From positions 17,301,001 through 17,365,000 of the forward strand of contig CM043698.1 in the NCBI GenBank assembly GCA_023935145.1: a stretch of DNA of 64,000 nucleotides. Reading direction: 5' to 3'. Positions within the stretch are counted from its first letter, which is position 1. Each line of letters begins with the position of its first letter. The notes beneath the pieces were generated by a model, which did not search any database, had not been told where the DNA came from, and worked only from the letters and a program-made list of their open reading frames with translations. The translations under genes were made by a program, and so were the position numbers. This document shows positions 31,238 through 43,196 of this stretch, piece after piece. Source of the DNA: Bretschneidera sinensis (lineage: Eukaryota > Streptophyta > Magnoliopsida > Brassicales > Akaniaceae).

Positions 31238-31944
31238 TGATGGGCACCATAGTGGACCGAGTCTTAAAGATCCCTTGCAAGTTCCAGATTGGCCAATCAC
31301 AAGGTCAAGAGATCAAGGAATCAATGCAAAGATTGGTGCAATCCACTTGGGCCGAGTTTGCAAATTTATTGAGCAAGACCCCAACATTCAAGATGGGCTT
31401 GAAAGAATAAGAACTAGCTTTAATCCATGTGATACAAGCTACAAAGGGGGGTGGCAGAGCCTAGTGGTTTTGTGTAGACTTTTTATTTTATTAAGTATAT
31501 GCGTGTGGACATATTTTATGTTTCTATGGTTGTAGGTGTTTGGGCCTAGTTAATTCATTAAGTGAACTTTTTTATTAGCTATAGGCGTGCAGTTTAGGAT
31601 GTTTTAGGCTTGAAGATGTTCAACCCATGTCTTTTAATTGATGTAGGCCTTATTCAGCCCTAGGGTTTCATGGAGGGGTTCAAAAACACTTGTAGCTGCA
31701 TTTTAAGGAAAAGTTGAACATGAATGAATTTTTCTTCATAGAGAATTTTTAGTTTTCTTTCCTTGTTCTTGATTGAACTAAGAACTTATTAAAGGCAAAT
31801 CCTTTGTGGTGTTCTCACCGAATCTAGGTTCCTGAAACAAGATTTCAACGGGTCTAGATTATCTTGACTTGATTCTTGGCTTTTTTAGGTAAGTTTCAAT
31901 TTGATTGTGGGTTCAAGGGATTTCCATCCCATGGGTTCCCATTA
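31238..31944 (+). repeat. 5' LTR of the nested gypsy element
   Basis: TGATGGGCACCATAG to GTTCCCATTA (TA instead of the CA seen in the 3' copy). Aligns end to end with 52618-53332. Confidence 0.85.
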
Positions 31945-31959
31945 TTTGGTATCAAAGCC
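31945..31959 (+). other. Primer-binding site of the gypsy element
   Basis: TTTGGTATCAAAGCC, one mismatch from the initiator tRNA-Met complement TGGTATCAGAGCC. Confidence 0.7.
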
Positions 31960-32727
31960 TAGGCTCCAAATTAGGCCTAATTTATTCTTTTTAATTATTG
32001 CATTTGGGTTTTGTCTTAGGCGTCCTCTAGGGTTTTCTATTTTGATCTGCGATTCCTTCTTCATTCTTGTTGTTTTCGTGTATTCAGATCCGTGATTTTT
32101 ACATTTGATTACCCTTGTACTTGATTCAAGAATTCAGATATGTGAATCCTTTAATAGATTACATGAATCTTTGCTTTAATTTCCATATCTGTAATCTTTG
32201 CTTTGATTCCGTCTATTTCTGTTTCTTGTTGTTGAAATCAGGTCAATCTTTTTCGAAAATTGCAATTATTGTTGTTGTTTGTGACCGAATCTGTATTAAG
32301 AAAAAAAAAGAAAGAAATTTCGGAACTGGCTGTTTGATATACTTTGCAATCCGAAAATTGAAGTGATTTGGTGTTGATTGATCTTTATCTTCAAAGGGGT
32401 TGAATATATCATCTTTAGTATCTTGTTTTCTAACTGTTCTTTTTCTCGTACAAATTCCTTGAGATCTGTGTCATTTTATTCCATTTCTTGTTTCTTGAAT
32501 CTATTGCTGGTTAGAATAATACAAGGTTATATTTTGATTTAGTTCAACTAGTTCTTAAAGAACTTGAAAGGGAAAACATGTGAGGTAAAAGGAAATAGTG
32601 GGTGAGAATAGTATTGGAAAAGGCTAAAAGAGTGAAACATGAGTGGAGTGACAATATTTAAGTGTAAACACGTAAGGGAGTGTGTGAGGTTTTATTAATA
32701 ACATTCTTGTTTTGCAATGCTTTAAAA

Positions 32728-34610
32728 ATGTCTCATAAGAGTGACTCAACACCTAAGGAGGAGACGAATAATTCATTCTTTATGTTGCAAGCCATGTAAC
32801 AATAGTTTGAACAGTTGAATTTGCTGTTGGGGGAGGTAAGGGATAGGATGGATCAGCAAGAGGTAATAATTAGAAATCTGCAATGTGGGGGAGATATGAG
32901 GAGACGTGAGCCTAGCATTGAAAATGAGTATGAGAACGAAGAAGATGATGAGGATGAGGAAGACATAGTATCTAAAGTTGGAATGGGTGGAATGGGAAGA
33001 CCTAGAGGAGGTAGGCATAGAAAAAGACCTAGGAGAAATCCAAGGGGTCGAGATGGGGTAGATAGGAACCTTGGGAACATCAAAATGAAAATACCATCTT
33101 TCCAAGGTAGGATGACCTTGAATTTTATTTAGAGTGAGAGAAGAAAATAGAGTTGATTTTTTATTATCACAATTATTCAGAGGAGAAGAAGGTGAAGTTA
33201 ATGGTAATTGAGTTCACTAATTATGCAATTATTTGGTGGGATCATCTAGTGACCAATAGGAGGAGGAATCATGAGAGACTTGTAGAAACATGGGGTGAGT
33301 TGAAAGCTCTCTTGAGGCAGAGATTTGTACCTAGCCACTACTATAGAAACCTCTACCAAAAATTACAAAACCTTACACAAGGGTCTAAGAGTGTAGAGGA
33401 TTACCATAAGGAGGTGGAGGTGGCTATGATTCGGGCTAATGTAGAGGAGGATCGGGAGGCCATAATGGCGAGATTTTTAAGTGGTTTAAATAAGGACATA
33501 ACCAATGTAGTTCAGTTGCAGCATTATGTAGAGGTAGAAGACATGGTGCAGATGGCTGTGAAGGTGGAGAGATAGTTAACGAGAAAGGAGGCAGCAAGGT
33601 ATACTTCAGTTTCTAGTAGTCCTTGGAAACCAAAGTAGGATAAAAATGATCGAGTTGTAGCAAAGAGGAAGGTTGAACCACCTAAGGGAAAAGATGAGGG
33701 AACTAGCAAGAACAAACCCAAGGTAGATTTCCAACCTTCAAGGAATAAAGATATTAAATGTTTTAAATGTTTGGGTTCAGCGCACATCTCGTCTCAATGT
33801 CTAAACAAGCGGGTGATGGTTATGCGTGACACTGGGGAGGTGATGACTGAGAGTGAGGATGATAGTGATGAGATGCCCGAGTTAGTTGATGCTAGTGATG
33901 ATGATGGAGTGGAATACCCTATAGAAGGTGAGTCTCTTGTTGCCAGGCGTGCTCTCAATATGAAAATTAAGGTAGATGATATGGAGCAGAAGAGAGAGAA
34001 CATATTTTATACTAGATGTTATGTAAACAACAAGGTGTGTAGTATGATTATAGATGGGGGAAGTTGCACCAACGTAACTAGTACCACCCTAGTTGAGAAG
34101 TTGAGCTTACCTTTACTGAAACATCTTAAACCTTATAAGTTGTAGTGGTTGAATGAATGTGGGGAGGTCAAGGTCAATAAGCAGGTTTGGGTGACTTTTA
34201 CCATTGGGAGGTATAGTGATGAGGTGCTTTGTGAAGTAGTTCTTATGCATGCTGGCTATATTTTGTTAGGGTGACCATGGCAGTATGATAGGAGGGTGAT
34301 TCACAACGGGTTTAGGAATAGGTACAGCTTTGTAAAGGATGGAAAAACAATCAAGCTTCCTCCTTTAACCCCAAAACAGGTCTATGAGGACCAATTGAAG
34401 CTGAAAAGTGAGATTGAGCAAAAAAAGAAAGAGTGAGGCTAAAACATAAGAAAAAAAAATGAGGGTGAGGCCGAAACCTAAAGAAAAAGAGAGGGTGAAA
34501 AAGAAAATAGAGAGATGGCTGAGAATAAAGAAAAGAGAGTCGAGCCACGAGAGAAAATAGAAAGAGAACCTGCAGAGAGAAAATGAAAGAGAAAGATGAG
34601 TTTTTATGCA
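32728..34610 (+). pseudogene. gypsy gag and protease, broken
   Basis: The gag starts MSHKSDSTPKEETNN (a stop soon follows), then an acidic and arginine-rich stretch, then a retrotransposon gag domain at 33150-33575 (WWDHLVTNRRRNHE, RFVPSHYYRNLYQKLQNLTQ). A zinc knuckle follows near 33758-33800 (CFKCLGSAHISSQC). The protease has DGG in place of DSG or DTG (MIIDGGSCTNV at about 34047-34080). Stops break the frame at about 33132, 33573 and 34143. From 34420 a run of lysine/glutamate codons forms a purine-rich linker to the reverse transcriptase. The parts would form the particle and process the polyprotein in an intact element. Confidence 0.8.
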
Positions 34611-34734
34611 AAAGGGAGTGAGGTTAAAAGGGCCTTCTTAGTAGATTATCCTATGATTTTTCTTGTTTACAAAGAATCTTAATCTTAATCTTAATAAACT
34701 AACCAATATCTTCCTAATTTGGTTGTTTCTTTTT

Positions 34735-36214
34735 TTGCAGGAGTTCGAGGATATATTTCCGGAGAAGATGTCGAGTGAGTTGCCACTTGTTAGAGGCATT
34801 GAGCATCAAATTGATTTCGTACCTAGAGTCGTTATTCCAAACCAACCAGTCTATAGGAGTAATCCGAAGGAGACAAAAGAGGTTCAAAAGCAAGTTAAAT
34901 ATTTGATGAGAAAGGGGTACGTGAGGGAGAGCATGAGCCCATGTGCAGTACCAGTGCTACTAGTGCCAAAGAATGATGGGGACTTGGAGGATGTGCATTG
35001 ATTGCAGAGTGGTCAACAATATTACAGTAAAGTATCATCATCTCATTCCTAGATTAGATGATATGCTTGATGAATTGCATGACTCATCTATTTTCAGTAA
35101 AAATAGATCTTAGAAGTGGATACCATCAAATTAGAATGAAAGAGGGAGATGAATGGAAAACTGCTTTTAAGACTAAATATGGACTTTATGAATGGTTAGT
35201 TATGCCATTTGGACCTACAAATGCGCCTAGTACTTTCATGAGATTAATGAACCATGTATTACGTTCGTTAATAGGCAAATTTGTAGTCGTGTACTTTGAT
35301 GATATCCTAGTGTACAACAAGAACTTAGATGAACATATTGAGCATTTGAGATGTGTGTTCGATGTGAAAAGTTGTATACTAATTTTAAGAAATGTACATT
35401 TTGCATGAAAAAAGTTGTTTTTCTTGGTTATATTGTTAGTACAAAAGGTATTAAGGTGGATGAAGAGAAAGTCAAGGCCATCAAAGAGTGGCCAACGCCT
35501 AAAGGCATCACTAAGGTAAGAAGCTTTCATGGTTTAGCTAGCTTTTATAGGCATTTTGTTAAGGATTTTAGCACCATTGTTGCGCCACTCACTGAAATAA
35601 TTAAAAAAAGGTTGGATTTCATTGGGGGATTGATCATGCGAATGCGTTTGTTACTATTAAAGAAAGGTTATGTTATGCATCTGTGTTAGCATTACCTGAC
35701 TTTAACAAAACTTTTGAGATTGAATGTGATGCCTCAGGAATATGAATTGGAGCCATTTTGATGCAGGATAGGCGGCCCATAGCTTTCTTCAGTGAGAAGC
35801 TAAATGGGGCAGCTCTGAATTACTCCACTTATGACAAAGAATTTTATACTCTTGTTCACGCTCTAGAGACGTGGCAGCACTACATTTAGCCTAAGGAGTT
35901 TGTGATCCACACCGATCATGAATCATTAAAGAATCTCAAGGGTTAAGGTAAATTAAATAAGAGACATGCTAGATAGATTGAATACATCGAGACCTTTCCT
36001 TATGTCATCCGTTACAAGCAAGGTGAGGAGAACATTGTTGTTGATGCTTTATCACAGATGTATATACTTCTTACTTCTATGAGTGCTAAAATACTTGGGT
36101 TTGAATATGTGAAAGACATGTAGGCCAATGATGCTGATTTTTCTGATATGTATATGGTGTGTGATAAAGTGGCATTTGGTAAGTTTTACAAGCATGATGA
36201 TTACTTGATTAAAG
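34735..36214 (+). pseudogene. gypsy reverse transcriptase and RNase H, broken
   Basis: Starts EFEDIFPEKMSSELPLVRGI, then PCAVPVLLVPKNDG, a frameshift near 35000, [20 protein letters not shown], and the polymerase motif YFDDILVY at about 35292. RNase H begins near 35715 (FEIECDASGI) and runs through [15 protein letters not shown] and HTDHESLKNL to YLIKEN at 36214. At least six stops or shifts are present. At 36215 the frame is interrupted by the copia insertion (target AAAAC) and resumes at 46254 with the integrase. Confidence 0.85.
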
Positions 36215-36517
36215 AAAACTGTTGACCCTCACCCGTATTTTAATGATGATAAAACACAACTGTTATTATACTAACTAAGTGTAGTAAGCAACAAAAGCAT
36301 CCAACCAAGGATCAACGTGCAAAGAACTCAAACCGAATCAAAGTATCAAGTGAAGACTGAAGAAATAGTATAGGTCTAAGGTTTTAGAACCAATGTAAGT
36401 CTCACTTATACATTGTAATAGCTTGTTCAATGGCTTGAACACAAAAAGTTTTTCTAAACCGATTGTTTTTAAACAAACATTTTCAATTAAAACAGAAAAA
36501 CTGGGTTAGAAGACAAC

Positions 36518-36730
36518 CCAGTCGACTGGGTACATATACCAGTCGACTGGTATAGGAGACAGTATGTCTCCAGTCGACTGGGTTATTCATACCACTTGAC
36601 TGGTAAAATGTACAGTAAGTCCCCAGTCGACTGGATGAAAAATACCAGTCGACTGGATACCCAGAAGGTCTAAAAATGAGATTTTTTTTAAGTGAACCCA
36701 GTCGACTGGTATCATGACCCAGTCAACTGG
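36518..36730. repeat. CCAGTCGACTGG palindrome array in the 5' LTR
   Basis: Eight copies of a 12-base perfect palindrome or near variants start at 36518, 36539, 36570, 36592 (CCACTTGACTGG), 36623, 36645, 36698 and 36719 (CCAGTCAACTGG). Spacers vary from about 9 to 42 bases and are unrelated, so only the palindrome is repeated. The array lies about 95 bases upstream of the TATA box. Confidence 0.9.
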
Positions 36731-36821
36731 TAGTTCAAAAATATGACCGTTGAACTTCAAATCTTGACGTTTTAAAGCCAATCTTTTTCAAATTAAAGTC
36801 CTAACGGCCATATTATTTGAT

Positions 36822-36836
36822 TGCTATATAAACCCA
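36822..36836 (+). promoter_or_regulatory. LTR TATA box of the SIRE-like element
   Basis: GCTATATAAACCCAT. Conserved in the 3' LTR near 45705. Confidence 0.65.
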
Positions 36837-37357
36837 TTCAATTGAGCATTCAATAAGATGCTGAAAACATTCAAAAAGAGTTGATCTCACACAATCAAGT
36901 TATTATACTCTTAAAACACAAAAAGCTTTGAAATATTGTTATTGAGCCATTCTTCAAGCTTTACTTTGAAAGAGAGACATTATTCAGTGGAAAGTTGATG
37001 TAAAGTAAATAGTAGAGAAACAGCTAATTGAAGCTTATACAACTGAAGGGGATAGCTTCCAAGAGGAAGGGATTGTAAGGTTTATACAACACCGGGAAAG
37101 TTGTAAAACTAAGTTACTTAGTGGATTACTGCAAGGAGTTCCTTGAAGAGAGTGGACGTAGGGTCGGAACGAATCCGATATTGCCGAACCACTATAATCT
37201 GAGTTTCCATCATCTTCTCTTTAAACTCTTTATTTACAGCACATTACTTGTATTAATTGTTTGCTGCTTATCCATTTTTATAAACTTGTATTAATTCCGT
37301 AAAAAGTTTAAAAAACCCAATTCACCCCCCCTCTTGGGTTGAAACCTCGATCTACAA

Positions 37358-37370
37358 TTGGTATCAGAGC
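37358..37370 (+). other. Primer-binding site of the SIRE-like element
   Basis: TTGGTATCAGAGC, complement of the 3' end of initiator tRNA-Met, one base after the LTR. Confidence 0.9.
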
Positions 37371-37411
37371 TTTGTTCTTATATTTAGGCTTAAAATCCTT
37401 GAGTTGATCCA

Positions 37412-39330
37412 ATGGCAGCAAATAACTACTCTGAGGGACACTCTTATACTAGACCACCTTTGTTCAATGGCTCCAATTATAACTATTGGAAAAACAGAAT
37501 GAAAATCTTTGTTGAAGGACAAGATTACAATCTATGGAGAATCATTGAAGAAGGACCTAGAATTCCTACAAAAGAAATATCTATTGGAGAGACTTATCAT
37601 ACAATGCCTAAACTCAAAACTGAGTACACTGACGAGGATTGTAGAATGATGTCTCTCAATAGCAGAGCAACAAGTATGTTACATTGTGCATTAGATATTT
37701 TTGAATATAATAAAATATCTGCATGTGTTTCGGCTAAAGAGATATGAGACAAATTACAAGTCACATATGAAGGAATTAGTGAGGTAAAAAAGTCAAAAAT
37801 TTACATGCTAATTTCTGAGTATGAATCCTTTAAAATGTCTCCTGACGAAACTATTTCTGAAATGCACTCATGGTTCACCACTATTATAAATGGTTTAAAA
37901 CTGCTTGGTAAGAATATTGAGGAGGTTGAACTAACCAGAAAAATCTTGAGATCTCTGCCACCAGAATGGAAACCAAAGAAGACAACCATATAGAAGGCCA
38001 AAGATCTTGACAAACTGGATGTTGAGACACTATTTGGGTCATTATTGACGTATGAGATGGAAGAAATGACTCCCATCGTCAATAATGATGGGAAGAAGAA
38101 AAAGCATATTGCTCTCAAAGCTTCTACGAGCAGCAAAGAAATGGAATCAGAAAAAGAAGCTGAGAGCAGTGAGGATATGGTGAAATGGTATTGATCACCA
38201 AACGATTTCACAGATTCTTGAAGAAAAGCAAGAAACTTTATACAAAAGATCCCACTCCGAAAAAAGAACCGTTTATATGCTATGGCTGCAAGAAGCCCGG
38301 TCACATTAGAGCTGATTACCCGGTTTCAAACAAACTATACAAGAGCTTCAAAAAGAAAGCCATGATAGCAACTACCTGGAGCGATGACGAACAAGATGAG
38401 TCATCGGACAATGAAGTCAGATACGAGAAAATTGCTAACCTTTGTTTGATGGCAATCGACGATGAAAGTGAGGTAACATCTTCTCATTCTTCTAAGAATA
38501 ATATTGTGAGTAGTAGTGAAGAACTGCTAGCAGTAATAAATGAAATGCATGAGAAATTAAAGAAATTTGATTCTAGAAATTCTATTCTCAAGAAAGAGGT
38601 ATCATCTCTTTCTAAAGAGATGATAAGTCTTAGAGAAGAAAAAGAAAAATTATCGTCTTTACTATATGATTCTTCTCAAGATTTTCTCAAAGATGAAAAT
38701 GAGAATTTAAAAAATAAAATTTTTGAATTGAATAACACTATATCAAGACTTATGCTTGGAAAAGAAAAACTTGATGAAGTGCTTTCTTCCCAAAGATTAA
38801 GTGGAGGAAAATCTGGTGTAGGATACTCTCCTTTGGGAAAGCAAAAATCAAAAGAGAGCTTATTCATGAAAGCCTCATGTGTGAATGAAGCCTCTACTTC
38901 AAGAAACCCTAGCAAGATTAAAAGCACTCCCTCATTAAATTCTAGGAATTCAAATGTTCATACAAAAATGAAGCAACCTAGAAATACACATGCTTATATG
39001 TATGCACACTCTAGAAATGCTTATACACATCCTAGAAATAACCAACATGTACATAATCAACATAGGAACTTTGCACATGCTCATCCTAGGAATTACCGTC
39101 ATGGTTATCCTAGAAATAATTTGCATACACATGCTAGCATGTATCCTAGAATGCATCATCATTCATTTTCTGGAAATGACATTCATTTTCTGGAAATGAC
39201 ATGCATTTTCATACTCCTTATTATAGAAACATGTATCCTAGGAACTATTATCCTAAGGATTATAGGAATGCACATGTAAAATATCCTAGAAATTTTAATT
39301 ACTACCATCCTAGGATTGTGCATCATTAAT
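37412..39330 (+). pseudogene. SIRE-like gag, broken
   Basis: Starts MAANNYSEGHSYTRPPLFNG, then the usual copia gag core (YWKNRMKIFVEGQDYNLWR, SLPPEWKPKKTTI). Stops lie at 37745 and 37991, and a frameshift near 38190. The zinc knuckle CYGCKKPGHIRADYP (38278-38322) has lost its last cysteine. A long coiled-coil region (NEMHEKLKKFDSRNSILKKE and following heptads to about 38790) comes next. The last part is a tandem-like Asn/His/Arg/Tyr-rich stretch (38960-39300). Long gag with a coiled coil and an NH-rich tail is typical of SIRE-type elements. Confidence 0.8.
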
Positions 39331-39429
39331 ATGTCCATAGATCACCATATACTGTTAAGAAAGTATGGGTTCCAAAAGGAATCGTGTTTTCTAGGACTAA
39401 CCCCGAAGGACCCAAGAAATTTTGGGTAC

Positions 39430-42400
39430 TTAAAAGTACTATCGTATATCCTTGTGTGATGTAGATATGTTTCCACACCAAGGAGAAAGGTAACTGTTGG
39501 TACCTTGATAGTGGATGCTCGAAGCACATAACCGGTGATAAAAGTATATTCAAGGAGCTAACTCTAAGAGATGGTGGACTTGTGACCATTGGAGACAATA
39601 CTAAAATAAAGATCATCGGACATGGAAAAGTCGGTAATGATTTCTCAACCTTAGATAATGTATTGCTAGTACAAAGCCTTAAGCCAAATTTACTTAGCAT
39701 TAGTCAATTATGTGACAAATGATACAAAGTCACATTTGAGACCTCTCATTGTCTAGTTATAGACATCAAGAGCAACAAGATCAAATTTATTGGCCATAGA
39801 CATGAAAATGTCTACATAGTTGATTTGAAATTCTTGCATTCTGAAAATGAAAAATGTTTTCCTGCTTTTAGTGAAAATCCATGGCTATAGCATAGAAGGC
39901 TTGGTCATATAAACATGAGCTTGCTAAAAATCGTTTCAAGAAAAGATTTAGTTATTGGACTTCCTAAAATCAATTTTGAAAAAGACAAAGTATGCGATGC
40001 TTGTCAAATGGGAAAACAAACTAGGATTTCTTTTAAAGCAAAAAATGTAGTCTCAACTACTAGACCTTTGAAACTTTTGCATATGGACTTATTTGGTCCA
40101 ATTAGTACCATTAGTCTAGGTGGCCATCAATATGCTCTTGTTATTGTTGATGACTATTCAAGATATACCTTTGTTATTTTTATTGCTTACAAGGATGAAG
40201 CTTTCAAAGCATTTAAAAAGTTTTGCAAAAAGGTTCAAAATGAAAAATGAATTTGTATTTCAAGTATAAGAAGTGATCATGGCAAAGAATTTGAAAATCA
40301 AAGCTTTTCAAGATTTTGTGATGAAAATAGAATTAATCACAACTTTTCAGCTCCTAGAACTCCTCAACAAAATGGAGTTGTTGAGAGGAAAAATAGAGTT
40401 CTAGAAGAATTTTCAAGAACTATGCTTTGTGAAAATAGTTTACTAAAATACTTTTGGGCTGAAGCCATGAACACTTCTTGCTATATCTTAAATAGAATTT
40501 TGATAAGGCCTCTGCTTGATAAAACTCTATCTGAACTATAGAAAGGGAGAAAGCCCAATATTTCCTATTTTCGTGCTTTTGGTAGTAAATGCTTTATCTT
40601 AAATAACAATAAAACTAACTTGGGTAAATTTGATTCTAAGACCGATGAAGGAATATTTTTAGGATATTCAACATCTAATAAAGCTTATAGAGTTTTCAAT
40701 AAGAGAACTCTAGTGGTAGAAGAATCTATACATGTAACTGTTGATGAATCTAACCCAATTAGTAGTAGAGAAGTTTTCTTTAAAAATGTTGCAGATTTTA
40801 TTCCAAGAATGGAAACTCTTACTCCCATTATTGACCCAAAAGAGAGTCCACCTCAAGCAAATAAAGAGATGGAAACTCCCAATTTGGATCAACCATCCTC
40901 AAGCCAACAAGAGGAAAGTCTACCCAAAGATTGGAGGTATGTAAATTATCATCCAGTTGATCAAGTGATTGATGATCCTTCACAAGGGGTAAGAACTCGC
41001 TCTTCTATTAGAAATATTTGTAATTTTGTAGCTTATTTGTCTCAAGTAGAACCTAAGACATTTACGGAAGCTGAAAAAGATAATGATTGGATAATTGTAA
41101 TGCAGGAAAAAATAAATCAATTTGAGAGAAACAATGTTTGGAAATTAGTTCCAAGACCTAAAGATCATTCAATAATTGTAACTAAATAGGTATATAGAAA
41201 TAAGATGGATGAAAATGGAATAGTAACTAGAAACAAGGCTAGACTAGTTGCTAAGGGATATAATCAAGAAGAAGGAATAGACTTTGATGAAATCTATGCT
41301 CCCATAGCTAGATTAGAAGCTATTCGAATGTTATTAGCCCTTGCATGCTTTAATAAATTCAAGCTATTTCAAATGGATGTGAAAAGTGCCTTTTTAAATG
41401 GCTTTATAGAAGAAGAGGTTTATATTGAGCAACCTCTTGGATTTGAAAATCCTAGTCTTCCAAATCATGTCTACAAGCTTTCTAAAGCTCTATATGGGTT
41501 GAAGCAAGCTCCAAGAGCATGGTATGAAAGACTAAGTAAATTTTTGATTGACAATAATTTTGTAAGAGGTAGAATAGACACAACTCTCTTCACAAAAACT
41601 CACAAAAATGACACTTTGATAGTTCAAATATGTGTTGATGATATTATATTTGGTGCTACTAATGAATCTATGTGTCAAGAGTTTGCAAAGTGCATGCAAG
41701 GTGAATTTGAAATGAGCATGATGGGAGAACTTACCTACTTCCTTGGACTTCAAATCAAGCAACTAAAAGGAGGCATCTTCATCAATCAACAGAAGTACAT
41801 TAAGAACCTTTTAAAGAGGTTCGAGATGGAAAGCTCAAAGCCACTTGGAACGCCTATGAGCACAACTACTAAACTTGATCTTGATGAATGAGGTAAAACT
41901 GTAGATTCTAAATATTATAGAAGCATGATATGTGTTTTAGTTTATTTGACTGCAAGCAGACCTGATATAATGTTTAGTGTATGCATGTGTGCTAGATTTT
42001 AGGCTAACCCTAAGGAATCACATGTAGTTGTAGTAAAAAGAATCCTTAGATATCTACAAGGAACCTAAACCATAGGATTATGGTACTCTAGAGAATCATC
42101 TTTTGAGCTTGTAGGATATTCAAATGCTGATTTTGCTGGATGTAGGTTAGATAGAAAAAGTACAAGTGGTACATGCCAATTCTTAGGAGCTATGTTAACC
42201 TCTTGGTTTTCCAAGAAACAAAATTTCGTTGCACTATCCACCGCCGAGGCGAAATACGTTGCAGCCGAAAGTTGTTGTGCCCAAGTATTATGGATGAAAC
42301 AACAACTAGAAGACTATGGCATGAACCTAAAAAACATCCCAATATTTTGTGATAATACTAGTGCTATCAACCTAACCAAGAACCCTATTCAGCACTCTAG

Positions 42401-42587
42401 AACAAAGCAAATAGAAATAGGACATCATTTCTTAAGAGACCATGCTAAAAAAGGTGACATAAGACTAGAATTCATACCTTCAGAAGATCAAATAACTGAT
42501 ATTCTTACAAAACCTCTAGGTGAAGCTAGTTTCTGTAAGATAAGAATGTTAATGGGATTGCTGGATTATAATAAACTGAATATCTGA
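39430..42587 (+). pseudogene. SIRE-like pol (protease, integrase, reverse transcriptase, RNase H), broken
   Basis: Domains in order are: protease with WYLDSGCSKHITG near 39498, and pre-integrase HRRLGHINMS near 39891. The integrase zinc site is CDACQMGKQTRISF (about 39993), with catalytic residues in LLHMDLFGP, SDHGKEFEN and QQNGVVERKN. Reverse transcriptase has [20 protein letters not shown] and CVDDIIF at 41631, in place of YVDD. RNase H has STAEAKYVAAESC and an intact tail to 42587. About ten in-frame stops are scattered through it. Several replace an expected tryptophan or glutamine (41187 TK*VYRNK, 40540 EL*KGRK, 42001 ARF*ANP), as expected from C-to-T decay of methylated DNA. The element could not encode its own polymerase now. 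Confidence 0.85.
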
Positions 42588-42726
42588 TTGCTTCATAATT
42601 CATCATATGCACGTTTGACATCTAGTGAAAGAGTATTAATTATTTTTTAAATATCTCCCTCACTCAAGATGTCATAGATAAACAAATTTCGTGCTATAAA
42701 TTAAGACTGAAAATTTTTCGAAGGGT

Positions 42727-42965
42727 CCAGTCGACTGGTCAAATTGATCCAGTCAACTGGTAAGTCTCTGTCTTCTTCTTTATACAACTAGTAAATCATA
42801 TCCAGTCGTCTGGTACCTCTAGACCCAGTTTGGAGCCCATTTTTGAAAATCAATTATCATCCAGTCAACTAGTATCTTACTGCCAGTTCACCCAGTCGAC
42901 TGGTATGAAAACTGTTCATCTTTTCAAAGAGACCCAGTCGACTGGTAACTCGACCCAGTCGACTG
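42727..42965. repeat. CCAGTCGACTGG palindrome array upstream of ORF3
   Basis: Seven copies or variants start at 42727, 42749 (CAACTGG), 42802 (CGTCTGG), 42861 (CAACTAG), 42892, 42934 and 42954 (CGACTGC). It is the same motif as in the LTRs but is embedded in unrelated sequence, between the end of RNase H and ORF3. Confidence 0.88.
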
Positions 42966-42971
42966 CTATCG

Positions 42972-42988
42972 CGTCTTTATAAAAGAGA
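42972..42988 (+). promoter_or_regulatory. Candidate internal promoter (TATA) for ORF3
   Basis: CGTCTTTATAAAAGAGA lies 7 bases after the palindrome array and about 215 bases before the ORF3 start codon, followed by a pyrimidine-rich leader (CTTTCTCTCTCTAG). The order array, TATA, leader, ATG copies the LTR promoter layout. Inference from sequence only. Confidence 0.45.
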
Positions 42989-43196
42989 CTGTTCATTTTT
43001 CTGATTTTTACGCGTATTTTCAAGCACCCCTGCTTTCTCTCTCTAGAAAAATTCACCATTTTGATCTAAAAACCATCCAAACTTCATCTAAACACATCAA
43101 TCTACTCATCCATAATGAGATTTTTAACTTTCTACGGTTAAAATCTCTTATTTTTCACTAAAATATTTTTTTCCCAAAAACCTCATTTTTCCAAAA

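Larger units (their letters stand above)
36220..37356 (+). repeat. 5' LTR of the SIRE-like element
   Basis: TGTTGACCCTC to CGATCTACA, 1137 bases. Holds a palindrome array at 36518-36730 and a TATA box near 36825. Target duplication AAAAC precedes it. Confidence 0.9.

Noticed and set aside
34700..34740. Intron 3' splice site (polypyrimidine tract and TTTTTTTGCAG) between protease and reverse transcriptase of the gypsy element
   Set aside because: The frame before it (LVYKES...) resembles the continuous coding linker of related elements, and no donor site is evident, so it is more likely diverged coding sequence.
36518..36730. CRISPR-like array
   Set aside because: The repeats are 12-base palindromes with irregular short spacers in a plant LTR; there are no cas genes and no 28-37 base repeats.
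37801..38304. 167-aa minus-strand ORF
   Set aside because: It is the antisense shadow of the SIRE-like gag.
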